A stretch of 64,000 nucleotides of DNA, from assembly GCF_009389715.1 (NCBI RefSeq), contig NC_052399.1, forward strand, positions 15,937,646-16,001,645. The letters are read 5' to 3'. The stretch comes from Phoenix dactylifera (taxonomy: Eukaryota > Streptophyta > Magnoliopsida > Arecales > Arecaceae). A model generated the notes under the pieces. It saw nothing but the letters and a program-made list of their open reading frames with translations, had not been told where the DNA came from and did no database searches. Below, in pieces: positions 1-12,190 of this stretch (position 1 is the first letter of the stretch; each line of letters begins with the position of its first letter). The position numbers and the translations under genes were made by a program.

Positions 1-14
1 AGGAGAAATGGAAT

Positions 15-292
15 TGTTGTGGAGGGGGAGGGAGCCTTGAATTTAGTCCCATATCGGCTAGTAGCGGAAAGGTTCTGTGCCTTAAATGGAGGATGGAAAT
101 CCTTTCCTCTCGAGGATCCTTTTGTGGGACAAAACCGTGAGGGCACCAGTCTCCCCTGTCTGCACTGGACGCGCGGGCCGGAGCGCCCAAAGCGGACAAT
201 ACCTCGGGAGGAACGCAGTCCTCTTTCTCTGCTAGCTTAATGTGGGCTAACTGTTACGTGAGGCTCCGGCCAAAGCGTCCATCCCCGCAACA
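15..292 (+). repeat. Left LTR of the TRIM-like element (278 bp)
   Basis: It starts TGTTGTGG and ends CAACA. It shares two blocks with the right LTR: about 27-95, around the TCCCATATCGG motif, and about 242-292, around GTGAGGCTCCGG. The GC-rich block between them (about 95-241) is absent from the right LTR. Confidence 0.75.
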
Positions 293-406
293 GATGGCGC
301 TAGAAGGAGGGCCCGCCTCCTCTCTCCATTAACTACCCCTCAAGTTGCCTGGGGGTTGGTAAAGCCGGGTTAAACCGGCACAGGACCTTCCCGCTGGGGG
401 GGGCTA

Positions 407-533
407 TGTTGTGGAAGGAGAGGGGCCTTGAATTTAGTCCCACATCGGCTAGTAACGGAAAGATTCTGTGCCTTAAATGGGGGTGGGCTAACTGTTGCGT
501 GAGGCTCCGGTCAAAGCGTCCGTCCCCGCAATA
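407..533 (+). repeat. Right LTR of the TRIM-like element (127 bp, internally shorter)
   Basis: It starts TGTTGTGG and ends CAATA, one change from the CAACA end of the left copy. It is followed at once by GGAAT. It carries GTCCCACATCG (437-447) and a TTAAAT box (473-478) 25 bp downstream. Confidence 0.75.
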
Positions 534-538
534 GGAAT

Positions 539-2040
539 TATTTAGGAGATCCTCTTTCCGGCTGCAGGCTTAAATGGAAGCATTTGTCGATGCGGGCTTG
601 CCATTTAATCTTGCTTCAATCTGTGTTAATGTCCGCTCCTACTTATTTATTTGCCACTTGTCACATACCAGCAGCAGCTACTGACAAGTTGGAAAGAATA
701 TTAAGAAGCTATCTTGGGATACTGGTTGCTAGGAGTTTACAGTGACCTCAAAGGCGAATCTTTTTTAAGAATCTAATCTAGAGATTCTTTCCTTACTGCT
801 AATGGTGTTTTCTCCCCCCCCACCCCCCCCCCCCCCTTTTTTTTTTTTGATGTAGTGTCGTCGCCGTTTCGTGTTTCATCTTTATTCTGCCATGCTCGAT
901 TTGATGAGTATTATATATATATATATTGGTTCCCAAGACTTGCTGCTAACGCGTAATGGAAGAATTTATGCTTATAATTGAAGAATGCAATTTGTATGTT
1001 AATCATCAACTTTAATTATTCATTAGTTAATATTTACCACCAAAAATTCATCAAGAGGAAGCATTAAATCTTTTACATACGGGTAACATATTAATTTATT
1101 CATTCATATGAAATGTGTAATAAATAATCAAGGATAGAAGTTAACGATGTTTCATGCATTCAAAGAAAGTTCTTGTTGTATGACTGCATGGTTGTCCCCG
1201 ATTGGAAAATAAAAAAAGAAAAAAGAAAAAAAGCCAACAAAACATTTATCACATCCACGCACCTAATGAGACATGCTGATCCTACACACATAAGTAGAAA
1301 AGAGATGGTAAACTAAATAACCATCCCAAGAAGCAAATGGTAACTAATTGGGTCATCCTTTCACCCATCAATTGTGCCAATGCTACCAGGAGAACATTGC
1401 CGACCAAATTTTTTCTTTAAAAAAAGGTGAGCAAAGCGGTGAATAAAAAAGAAAGAAAAATATGGTGGTGGTGGCGGTGATAGTCGGATATATGTAGGAT
1501 TTGTATCTTTCACATGAAGGATTAGATTGATTCGCCTTCTTTTGCGGAAATCCACTGTTGGATTGTATAAGATTGCTTTGGGAGCTACGCAATTGAATGA
1601 TTGTAGAATTTCAAGATGCTTTGATATTTGTGCAAGATGAGATCCAACTGTCGATGCTGCGGAAGAATATCCACCGTTCTTTCGTGGGAAAGAGGCAAAC
1701 CGAACCCGTCAGATGTGGAGGGCGGAAGGCAAGCTGGCTCGAGTCAATGCACCGCATTGTTTAATTTCCATGGCCCAAACCTGTACGGGTTATGTCTTGG
1801 ACAAAATAAAGGTATCCCCAAGCGACTCGAGTGAACAAAGTGCTCGTGCCCTCGAAATCTCAAATCCCAAATAGCCCCCAGGGCCCCACCTGGGACTCTC
1901 ATCAGCGACATATCCAACCCTGCCGATTACCGCAAAACAATCTCCATTCAACGCCAGCAGCCGCAGCGGCGAAGAAACGAAGAGCAAAACCCCAGCGAAC
2001 GAGCGAACGAACGAACGACGTCTGAACTGGACAAAGACTG
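539..2040. other. Intergenic, upstream of the KH gene
   Basis: No gene seen. It holds a poly-C run that passes into poly-T (about 815-848), an AT repeat near 911-925 and AT-rich sequence. It becomes GC-richer after about 1660, towards the KH-gene promoter. Short open frames on both strands here resemble no known protein. Confidence 0.5.
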
Positions 2041-2084
2041 AAGTGAAGCAAAACCCTAGCGATCTAAACAGAGAAAAAGGGAAA
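1996..2084 (+). promoter_or_regulatory. Probable 5' leader of the KH gene with CGAA repeats and a telo-box-like motif
   Basis: A short run of CGAA/CGAG tetranucleotides (about 1999-2018) is followed by AAACCCTAG (about 2051-2059) and then the ATG at 2085. AAACCCTA-type telo-boxes are common in promoters and leaders of plant genes for RNA and translation machinery. No clear TATA box was seen. Confidence 0.4.
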
Positions 2085-5000
2085 ATGGAGAGATCGCGGT
2101 CGAAGAGGAGCTACCATTACGACCCGGACTCCAACTCCCAAAGTCCTCCCCACCGCTCCAAGCCCCGCTACGACGGCGGCCACCACCGCCGGGGCAACCA
2201 CCACCGCCGGGGTGGAGACCGCCGCGCCCCGCCACCTCCCCCTCCCCCTCCCCCGCCACCGGCGACGGGGGCGGCGGCGGCGCTGCCCTCCTCCTCCTCT
2301 GCCTCCTCCCCCAAGATCCAGGAAGGCGCGGCGCCACCCAGCGCGGTCACCACCTTTTTCCGCATTCTGTGCCCCGACTCGAAGGTCGGCGGTGTGATCG
2401 GCAAGTCCGGGAGCATCATCAAGACTTTCCGGCAGGAGACTGGCGCGTGGATCAACGTCCATCCGCTGGTCCCCGGCGACGACGAGCGGATCATCGAGGC
2501 GGCGGACAACCGCCGCCGGGAGCCCGACGGCCGACCCCCGCAGTACTCCCCTGCCCAGGAGGCCCTGGTGCTGATTCACGAGCGGATCGTGGATGCGGAG
2601 TTCGAGTATAGCGGCGGCGGGGACGAGGAGGACGAGTATAGCGGTGGCGGCAGTGGTGGAGGCGGAGGAGGGTGGGGCGGTGGAGGAGGAGAGAGGCGAA
2701 GGGATAGGGCGCGGGTAACGACGAGGCTGGTGGTGCCGAGGACACACGTCGGGTGCTTGCTGGGGAGGGGAGGGAAGATCATTGAGCAGATGAGGATCGA
2801 GACCAAGACCCACATCCGAATCTTGCCGCGGGATCAGTACACTCCTCAGTGCGTCTCGACTTCGGAGGAAGTCGTTCAGGTAGCACTAATGCCTTCCATT
2901 GCTGCGATCGTTCTCAATTATTTGCTTGTTTCTTGCTGCGAGCCAGTTTCAATGCTTTGCGTGCTCGGAAAAAGTGGATGCTGAAGTTTCCGTAACAGAG
3001 TGAGCTTAAAGTTGAGAAATTTGGACATGTTCAGTCCATCGAGTAAGATACAGATTTCTGAACATGATCAATTATAATCATTGCATCATGGGCCCATTCA
3101 AAAGACATTGGATCACATGAATGTTGATTGATTAGCATACAAGCAGGTGAAAAAAAAAAATCTTTTGAACAGGTGATGCTAGTTGAAATAGAGGAATCTT
3201 AGAAAGATTTTGATGCATCTTATGGATTTACTGGTGAGGAGCATTGCTCTTACTGTTTAGCCTCCACATCCACCAAAATTCATTCCCCTCTTAATTAAAC
3301 ATGCTTAATAGTCACAAGGTGATTCAATACATGTTTGCACATAATTTCTACAGATTCTTGCTGAACTTTGAGATACTATTTTTGGGGTCTTCATTCATTC
3401 ATTTTATTTTTGTCCTTTCACAATTTCTTTCAAAAATTAAACAATTTTTTTTTCCTGGATACTATTTTGAATTTAATTTTGTGCTCCTATATTTCTGAGG
3501 TAGTGAATTGATGCAACTATGTTGTGGTGGAAGACTACGGTGGAGGTGCACTTGGTGAGGTGGAGATTCAAGACCAATGTCCAATCTGTTTTATGGATAA
3601 TCAAGTTTGGCGGAGTCATATGTAGCGGAAGTGCTATTCAAGTATTAGCCCTTTATATGGTGTACTGCATGTACGCTTGTTCATTGCAGAGTGGTTAAGT
3701 AATTGTCTTTTATCAATAGCTAATACGTTGGTTTCTCTAGGTCGCTTGCCAATACTATTCACGAATGCTTTGATACTATATGAGGTTTTGGGATGGCGCT
3801 GAAGTACATTTAAAAGGAAAACTCATATTTGCTTGCTTAGATGGGATTTAATTGAGAACATGTTGTAGATTAGTGATTTCTACTGTTCCTGGTATGGCCA
3901 ACCCTTCTGATCCCAGCAACTAGTTTAGAGACTCTCTCTGTGCATGTATGCTTTCTTGATTGATAACATGCTTCTTTGACTGTCCAAAAACAGATTGTGG
4001 AAATTTGTTAGTAAGGCCCTTTCACATTTTTCTTTTTGTATATTTTGGTGCTAACCTAGCTCATATGTAATAGTTCTCTGAAATTCACCTTTGTATATTG
4101 TTACACTTTCTCCATAGGTTGTTGGAGAAGGCAATTGTGTGAAGAAAGCTGTTGCAATCATCTCATCTCGTTTAAAGGAGAGCTTGCATCGTGATCGTGG
4201 AGCTTTTCGTGGGCGATTACATTCACCAGACCATTACATTCCCCCTGATGATGAGTTCGCCAACAGTACACAACATCCGTTGGCGGTGGAAGAATCTGAC
4301 TTGGGACCACGATCTACTGTGGGTCAAAATAGAGCTAGAATCAATTCATATAGTTCAGACCCATCTGGATATGCATTTGATTCTGATGGAAATACTCTGA
4401 ATGATCACTCACAGTCATTATCCTATGAGGACCTTGTGTTTCGAATTCTTTGCCCCAATGATAAAGTTGAGAGTGTTATGGGAGCACCAAATGGAATTAT
4501 TGAAATGCTCCGAGCTGATATAGGTGTGGATGTGCAGGTTCCTGATCCTGTACCAGGTTCTGATGAAAGAATCATTATCATCACTTCTGAAGAGGTGGTA
4601 GTTTATGGCATCTTTCTTTAATTTTTACTAATTGTCTCGTTCATAGTATCAGCTAAAATCACATTATAATATGATGCTTAATATTATGCTAGGTTATGTC
4701 ATTTCAAGGTTTGTAATGTTCTATCTTGGCAAACAGTTAGGTTTTCTTGTGTTGCATAGGGTGGTCATATATCAAATTGATGGAAAGTCACTTTCTTCAT
4801 GATAAAAAATTATAATGAGGCCTATGTCAAGAACATCAGTCAATTATTTATGCCAACCGACTATCTTTGTCTGTTTAAGGCAAAACCAGTTCTTTCTGGT
4901 GCTTTTGTTAAAATATTTTTCTTTTACAAATTTTTCTATCTTCTGTGGCAGGCATGATATGCTTTATAGTGTTATGTGCATCACAAGGATTATGAGGTCT

Positions 5001-8000
5001 ACTACTTTGATGTGGATTTTGGTATTGTTTTATGAGGAATGAAGTCAAATATTACATAAGGATATATCTAAATTAATTATAAACTGTTTTTGACTTACAG
5101 ATTCTTGTGAATTTACTTTTTTACCCAAGATTCCCGACCCAAACCCCAAACCTGAAGTGGGTCTGGTTCAAGTCTTTAACTACCCCAAGGTTTGATCAAC
5201 TTCACTTAAAGTTCTAGAGAAAGTAGCTCGGTATATGACATGTTTAGTGCAGTTCACTTGCCTTATTCTAATGTCACTCTGTAATTATCAGCTGAACTTG
5301 AAGTTCTGAGTGAACATTCTGCCCTTATCTTCATTTTTTTTTGTTTGGAATTTTATTTGCCAGTTATTGGGAAAAATTGAAGATTCCTTTTCACTATCCT
5401 TTCATTTCATCTCTTAGCAAAAACTTAGCCTTATTGTTTGGATGAAAAAAATTTCATGCATTTGTGCTCCTACACAATTTTTGGGATATATTTAGCTTTA
5501 AAATCTGTGCTCACCAAGTATGCTACTCTTACTTAAACAACAATTCTGCATGGGCTATCGAGACAGAACTAGATGATGAACTACTCTGATAATAAAATCC
5601 ATGTGATGCCTTTCCTGACATATTATTAAACTTTAGCTTCCTTTCATGGTACATAAATTTTCAGATATTTATCCTTCAGTTTATGTGGATCATAAATAAT
5701 TAAATTGGTTATTCCATAGTAGTATTGAGCATGTTTGTGTTTGTGCAATAGGGTCCGGATGATGATCTTTTTCCAGCTCAGGAAGCTTTGTTGCATATTC
5801 AGACTCACATTGTAGACCTCGGTCCTGACAAGGACAACATCATAACAACAAGGCTTCTCGTTCCAGACACTGAAATTGCATGTTTGGAGGGGAAGGATGG
5901 ATCATTATCCGATATACAAAAAATGACTAATGCCAATGTACAGATCTTACCCAAAGAGGATCTTCCACCCTGTGCATTGGAGGCTGATGAACTTGTACAG
6001 GTTTGTGCCCAATGGCCTTGAAGAAGCATGCTTGCTGTTGGCTGAGATATATATGGAAACTGAATTTAATTACATCTTTGGTCTTCAGATGTCCAGTGCT
6101 AGTGCTAATTTAAATTCTGGTATGATGTATATAACACTGATGAGTACTTATACCTACAGATTGTTGGGGAGATCAGAGCAGCTCGGAATGCTCTAGTCTA
6201 TGTTACTGCAAAGTTGCGGAGTTATTTGTATCGTGACACCTCTGCACCAAAGGATATGCTTCCACCATCTATTGCTGCCCCAAGCCATGTTGGTAGCATT
6301 GCTGGGCATGAATCTGGCTCTCCTATTAAAGCTTCAACCCGTGAAGCTTATCCAGGAAGTGATCCTCCCATTGCAATCTATCAAAACATGCATACTGCAA
6401 CAACTGCATGGCAACCAAAGGTAACATTATGATATTCATGCAACAAGTCTTGACTCGTCATTGCTTTTCAATTTTGCTCACAACCATACAATATGCAACA
6501 AATTTGAAAAGCAATCCATGTGGATGCATGTATATGTGTATGTATGCATGGAGAAACATTCGATGTATATTTTGTCATTTAAAATGCTTCTTTTGACCTT
6601 TTCTTTGTGCAGACTTTTCTTGTTCATGATCACAGAGAACGAATCAGTTATTAAATTAGATGGTTGTGAACTAAACTCCTTAGCTGTAACTTGTAAGATA
6701 TATTTCCTAATGCAAATACTTTTTGCACTCCTGTAGCCTGGTTTATTGTTTACCGCTAAAACCCACTAAAACTCCTTATAGTCCAAAATGCTGCGCAATT
6801 AGTTGAAAATATGAAATATGAGAAATAACAAAAAGAAACACTGATTGTTTCATGCAATAAATAATAATACTTCCTAGTTTGCAACTATTTTGATTATGTG
6901 CTAAGATGGTCAAGCATTGATGCTACTTTGCCCATCTGCAAACTCAAAATATTGAGCTACCATTGCATTTTTCCGTTGAAACTCTTGTCCACTATGTTTC
7001 CTCTAATTTAATCTACTATGCCCTGCGTGACCTTTTACACTCTCTTAGCCTTATGGATTTTCTTATGAAAAGCTTCCTATCTTCAAGAATTAGTTTCTTA
7101 TTATTTCCTGGGGTCCTACTGGTAGTGCATATATACCAGTTGTATTAATTATATCTTATACTTTACGCTGATGTACATTTTTCTCTAACACAAATGCAAG
7201 TCGTGAAATCTGATGGTTTCCGAGATATGTGTGAAAGAACACCAGTAAGTAGTGAGTTATTTCCTTTGTGGTCCAAAATATATTTTGTGGTAAGGAAGGG
7301 CACTCTTCAATTTTCCACTTCTGAATTTGTAGCCATGGAGTTCTAGACAGTTGTTCTTTTTGTTTCTCTGTTATTAAATACTTATTAGTCATCCTAAATA
7401 AATGTACAATATTTGATGCTAGGACACTGGAGGATGTGCAAGTGGATCGTTTGAGCAGGAAGAGAGCAATGTTAATGATGAAGGGAGGCAGAGTGGTGTG
7501 AAAAGGTAACTATAGCCTAATTTGTTTGTTTGCATTTTGAGATTTTCTTTGTTTGCATGCTGGCTCATATTTTTGTTTCGCCATTAGACTCAATGTACCA
7601 CTAATCACCAGAAGCACACTGGAAGTTATAATACCGAGACAGGCAGTTCCAAGCCTAATATTGAGATCAGGAAGCAAGCTTGCTCAGATCAGTGAGGTGA
7701 TATTAGTATAGTGTTTTCTTACTGAAAAGTATAATGAGATTATGTGGCCCTTAAATTCTTCTTTGGAATATCATTCAATTGATACAGATGTCTGGAGCGA
7801 CTGTCACCCTTATTGAAGATAGATCTGAATTGGCTGAAAAGGTTGTTCAAATATCAGGAAGTCCAGAGCAGGCTGAGAGAGCCCAGAGCCTGCTCCAGGG
7901 ATTTATACTAAGTAGTAAGCTCTCTCTCCCTCTCTCTGTGTGCGCGCGCGCACGTGCGCATGCATGCGTGTCTCATTCATGTGTGTGCCATTTCATCTAT

Positions 8001-8116
8001 ATTACTTGACAGCTCCTTTGATTGTCACACTTTTCAAACGTATTTCCTAGCATCATGAATATAACCTCTCTTTTTATTTTTGAAAATCAGCACAAGATGA
8101 CATTCCTTCGAGCTAA
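2085..8116 (+). CDS. RCF3: Five-KH-domain RNA-binding protein, RCF3/HOS5-like (708 aa, 8 exons)
   Basis: Exons: 2085-2879, 4118-4594, 5752-6000, 6160-6420, 7423-7505, 7588-7696, 7788-7914, 8091-8116; all introns are GT-AG and phases match. The start MERSRSKR is, from memory, like Arabidopsis RCF3/HOS5/SHI1, a nuclear KH protein linked to the phosphatase CPL1, splicing and miRNA processing. Residues 30-48 are basic and Gly/His-rich, and 49-59 are eleven prolines. KH1 (about 90-160) has GKSG at 106-109. KH2 (about 212-285) has GRGG at 227-230. KH3 (about 372-440) has a degenerate GAPN loop at 387-390. KH4 (about 455-540) has GKDG at 471-474. KH5 (about 631-700) lacks a proper GxxG (LRSGS, 647-651). 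A Gly/Asp/Glu-rich linker precedes KH2. Exon 1 is far richer in GC than the rest, a monocot trait. The tiny last exon adds the tail QDDIPSS. Fold and family are near certain; orthology is probable. Confidence 0.9.
7915..7972 (+). repeat. CT run and alternating GT/GC microsatellite at the start of KH-gene intron 7
   Basis: The intron opens with GTAAG, then a CT-rich run, then an alternating purine-pyrimidine tract of TG, CG and CATG units (about 7937-7970). Such alternating tracts can adopt Z-DNA. It sits directly behind the exon 7 donor. Confidence 0.8.
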
Positions 8117-10520
8117 TCCAAAGTACTGCTATGCTGAAGCTCACTCCTTGCAGAGCAACAATACCTTTTTTTGGTGCTTCTCACTTGTTGTTTTCTGGAC
8201 CCTTTACTGAAAGAATGAATGGAAAGTTTTCCAAGACTTGTAAAAAGGTAATGTGGGGCTTTATTATGGTTTAAAGACTTTGAGGATTGGTTTCTCTGGC
8301 TACATTAAATGCAAACCATGCAAGTTTACACATGTATCTATGCCTCACCATATTTACGATTTCTCAAAAATTTAGTTCCTTGCATGTTCCCTGCCTTTCC
8401 AAGCTTGAGATCAAGTTAGACTCTGACAAATATGTCTCAACTCCAATTTCTTTTACTAGATAATCACAATCACAGCTGTTCTTTGTGTAGTATTCCTATG
8501 CTTGTGTTCCTTTTACTGCAGTAGCCTCAGAGATGTGGATCATGATTTATCCTTTAGAGCAGTTACTATTATTTTTACAATTGTTGGATATATGACTGCT
8601 AAACTAATCAAAACAACCATCGACTGAAACACTAATTGCAGCTATGATGGAGTCACATGCTCGGTTTGTTCAAAGTGTAATATACAATTCTTTGACAGGC
8701 TCTTCCATTAAGTAGCAGGCAAAGAACTTTTAGATAACATCTAAAACTGAATCTACTTGCTCATTTTCGTTATCAATGTTTTGTTGGGCAAGTGAAATGA
8801 AATGTTGTTTTTGCGATCAATTAATCTGTGGAAACAAGTTCTCTATTCCAAGAGTAGGTTAATTATTTTGATGGATTGATCTTATTATGTGATTCTCCTA
8901 GGTCATATTTTAAAAAAATGGAAGTTCTAGTTGATAATGTTTTCTTGCTTCTATGAAGGCTAACTTCTGTTGCACTATAGAATGATGCTGAGCTTGAAAT
9001 AAATTTTGAAGCTTGAGTTGGCTTGGCAGTTTTTGATGAGCATGACTGTTTGTGGTTAATCTTTTGAGAAAATAACCGGATGGCTTCCAAAGTTTCAATG
9101 TCCATTGATAAAGTTGTTGACCTAATATTCAATAGAATTATAATAAATTGGTCACCATAGTATGGAGGATACAGTGTTCAAACCTATAAAAATTGATAGA
9201 AGATATCTATATGGAATATCTCTCTTGAACTCCTATTGGGTTGTATACAGGAAGATTGCTAGGTAAGAAGTTGAGTGTGAGATATTCAGTGTTTCTCCAA
9301 TCTATAACCTTCATAAGTACATAAGGTAAAGATATTGGCCATGTTTTGTGATGGTGGTGAACTAAGTGATTGCCAATCTGTGTATTTTGTTCATTTGTGA
9401 ATGAATGGTTTGTTGGCAATTTGGACAAAATTCTGGTTACTGCAGAAGATTCAGTTTGGCAACGAGCACCTCAAAATTCATATGAAGCATAGTTTAAGCC
9501 AAATAACCTTAGTAGTAGTGATAACAATGTTACCAATGGTCAGCATAAGCAGTAGATGGCAAATAATACCTTGACACTCCAAGAGATGAAGGTTTTCATA
9601 TTTAACCAACAGTAGATGATGATCACTGAGCGAACGATGATTTGTAACATTACCTGAAGCATTCAACATCAAAAGAATTTCATCTTTAAAATGAGGAGGT
9701 AGAATGAAGAAATGATGCACCCATTGTTGTCAAAGATGCTTCAGGCGCTCGCCTAGGTGCTTGAGAAAGATGATTTGAAACCCTGGAGTATCTCAACAAT
9801 ACCTAGGCATGGTAGGTTTAGTCCTGTCTCGCTTCACCTATTCTTTTATAGCTCCATCAGGTTTATTTTGATGTTGATTTTGGTATATTGGAACCCTTGT
9901 AAATAAAGGGCTACTCTAGGATTACCAATCATAAAAGTCTATGAATATCTACTTGCAGTAGCACTTCCAGGAAAGTGCTCTTCTAAAAGATCTTTAGCGA
10001 GAGCAAAAGCAGAAGGAACTATAAGAGAATATCTGTTGGAAAATAAAGAGATGGATGACTGATTAAGAAGGTCTGCTCTATCCATTTGAGCTTAGAAACC
10101 ACCAAAATGAGGAGGTGGGGAGTGGGCTTGGATACTAAGTTGAGGACTTAAAATGAGAAAGTAGAGACTAAAAAGGGGGGAATATCAAACAGCAAGTCTG
10201 ATGGAAGATGTGTTCTTGCAGTTGATCTGCTATTTGTAGGGGAGCTTGAAACAAAAATCTTTGTGGAGGTGTCTTGTGATAACCTTTGCTATATTTTCTG
10301 TTTTTTTCTCTCTAACTTTTTGCATTAGAATGCATCATCCACCAATTTCTGGTTTCCTTCCCTTTTTGTCTCCAGGTACTGGCTGCATCCTTCGCCAATT
10401 GCATCATCTCATCTCTCCAGGTACCGCTTGTGACATTCAAGCGACTTTCATCATTTAGATGCATCAAATGGATGAATACAACTGTACCATTTCATCAGGT
10501 TTTGTAGAGAAAACCTTAGG
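8117..10520. other. 3' flank of the KH gene and gene-free spacer
   Basis: The first few hundred bases probably hold the 3' UTR, but no single poly(A) site could be fixed. The rest is AT-rich with many stops. Around 9735-9765 is a CAGGCGCTCGCCTAGGTGC-like string, a type often seen in dispersed plant repeats. No coding region is supported. Confidence 0.4.
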
Positions 10521-10526
10521 CGTGCT

Positions 10527-11030
10527 TCATATTAGACATTGCTCAGGTCATCAATTACATTCTTTATATCGACCTCCAGATGAGCGTCAAAATATATCAC
10601 TTGCCTTTAGATCATCATAGCAAGTGCAAAAGTTGACCTGCTAGTTTTAGCTTCATATATGTCTATGAGGTGAGTCAATCGGTAGACATTCTCCATGTTC
10701 AGCAAACACCCTCACAAGATCAAACACAAGGAAATATTCTCTTTAAATATGTGTACACCTATTAATAGGACATTTTTGAAGCATCCTTCTTATTAGACAT
10801 TTCTCGGGACATCAATTACATGTTTCATGTCGACCTCTGGATGAGTGTTAAAATATCAGTTGCCTCCACATCATCATACCAAGCGCATAAGTTGGCCCGC
10901 TAGTTTAACTTCGTATATCTCTTTAAGGTGAATCGATCTGTGAACGGTCTCCATGTTCAGCTATCATCATCATAGATCGAACACAAGGAAATATCCTCTT
11001 TAAATACACGTAGTAATAGTACTTCTATTA
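10527..11030. repeat. Diverged tandem duplication, about 260-bp unit
   Basis: Copy A (about 10527-10760) and copy B (about 10788-11020) share ATTAGACAT at 10531 and 10792, then ATCAATTACAT, GACCTC, GCTAGTTT and CTCCATGTTCAGC in the same order, and ACACAAGGAAATAT at 10724 and 10981. The offset is 257-261 bp. By eye the copies are roughly three-quarters identical. No function is apparent. Confidence 0.75.
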
Positions 11031-12190
11031 TGCACTTAATATCTGAATAAAGCTCATACCTGGAGAAGGTTCCTCATTTGTGATGGTGACAAAAATTACA
11101 ATGTCTACAGTATTATATTAAGAAATCCTTGAATTTTTCACATACTTTGATTGAATAAATGCTTCTTGCTACCAACGTGTATACAAAATATTCTGTAATT
11201 GATGAATGCCATGAGAAATCATTAATTATTTGACAGCTCTTCCTTAAGCATTTGGTTGAAATATTTTCTTGTTGGTATTGCATCCCGATTCATTTTATCT
11301 GCATAGCTGACATGTATATAGTCATTTTTTAATTGTCTTTCTTGTCTTGTATGTAGTCATTTGATGAATTTTCTTCTTTTTTCAGAGTTTCTTTATCTCA
11401 GTTTAATGAAAACCTTCATTGTGTAGTTGCATGTTAACAGGAATAAGGGGCAAAGGATCCCACCAAGAAAGAAAAATCCAGTTATTAGGGTGGCAATCAT
11501 AATTACAATTTTTTCATGACTGTTAGAAACTTCTCAAATTATTTACGTATCTCCAAAATATTTTCGGATACTAAACTATTCCTGAATGACTCGATAATTT
11601 ATAAATAATCAGTTTTTTTTCTTTTTCTGTTTTGCCAGATTGTGCCCTTGAACTCACGAGGGGCTGGCTGCCCAAAATCTATGTGGGCCCTTTTTTTTTT
11701 ATCTAGGCCAAATCAACCCCAAACAACAATGGCTTTCATGCATTGGACGCTCCAAATATGACTACGGAGAACGGTGTTTCATAAGAATCAGAGTTGAACC
11801 AATTGATGTTACTCATTTCATGCATTGATGTGTAACAAAAAGGTGCCCAGACATAAAAAGGCGCATATAAACCATCAGTTCTCTGGCTGGCCACATCAGT
11901 AGGCAGTGACATGTTAGTTTGGTGCTTCACGTAGTATTTTATGCGCAGCAGATTGGAGCTCCTAACAGGTCACGTGTTTTGGAATCCTAAGTTGGGAGAT
12001 GTATTTTTATCAATTTGTCATGTATCAGATCTTGAATTGATTAAGCTGCTTCAAATCATGGCTCATTGTGGGGAGTTTCTTGCTGTATTGTTTGCTTTTT
12101 CAGCCTGATCTACATTGCATAGTGGAGCGAAAGCACCTCCTTCGGATGAGATTTGAACAATATCTTAACAAAGAGAAAACATTACAAGGG
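11031..12190. other. Gene-free spacer
   Basis: AT-rich with scattered stops in all frames. No recognisable protein, RNA or element boundary was seen between the tandem duplication and the LINE that follows. Confidence 0.4.

Larger units (their letters stand above)
10..538 (+). mobile_element. Small non-autonomous LTR retrotransposon (TRIM-like), complete with target duplication
   Basis: Two direct repeats (15-292 and 407-533) both begin TGTTGTGG and end CAACA or CAATA, giving the TG...CA ends expected of LTRs. The 5-bp sequence GGAAT lies directly outside each end (10-14 and 534-538), a classic target-site duplication. Two bases after the left LTR is a primer-binding-site-like TGGCGCTAGAAGGAGGG (295-311). 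A purine run rich in G (about 395-403) just before the right LTR fits a polypurine tract. The internal region is only about 115 bp and has no gag or pol, so mobilisation would need another element's proteins. The right LTR lacks about 150 bp present in the left one (roughly 95-241). The tRNA primer was not identified. Confidence 0.8.

Noticed and set aside
437-600. A true U-snRNA or 7SL RNA gene after the USE-like motif
   Set aside because: The sequence after the TATA-like box is LTR sequence shared with the left copy and does not resemble snRNA or 7SL RNA.
2064-2813. A 249-codon open frame on the minus strand
   Set aside because: It is the GC-rich antisense shadow of KH exon 1, with low-complexity Arg/Pro/Ala content and no domain.
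9478-9720. A minus-strand frame with HHFFILPPHF and DHHLLLVKYENLHLLECQG
   Set aside because: It hinted at a retrotransposon polyprotein, but no catalytic or zinc motif could be matched.
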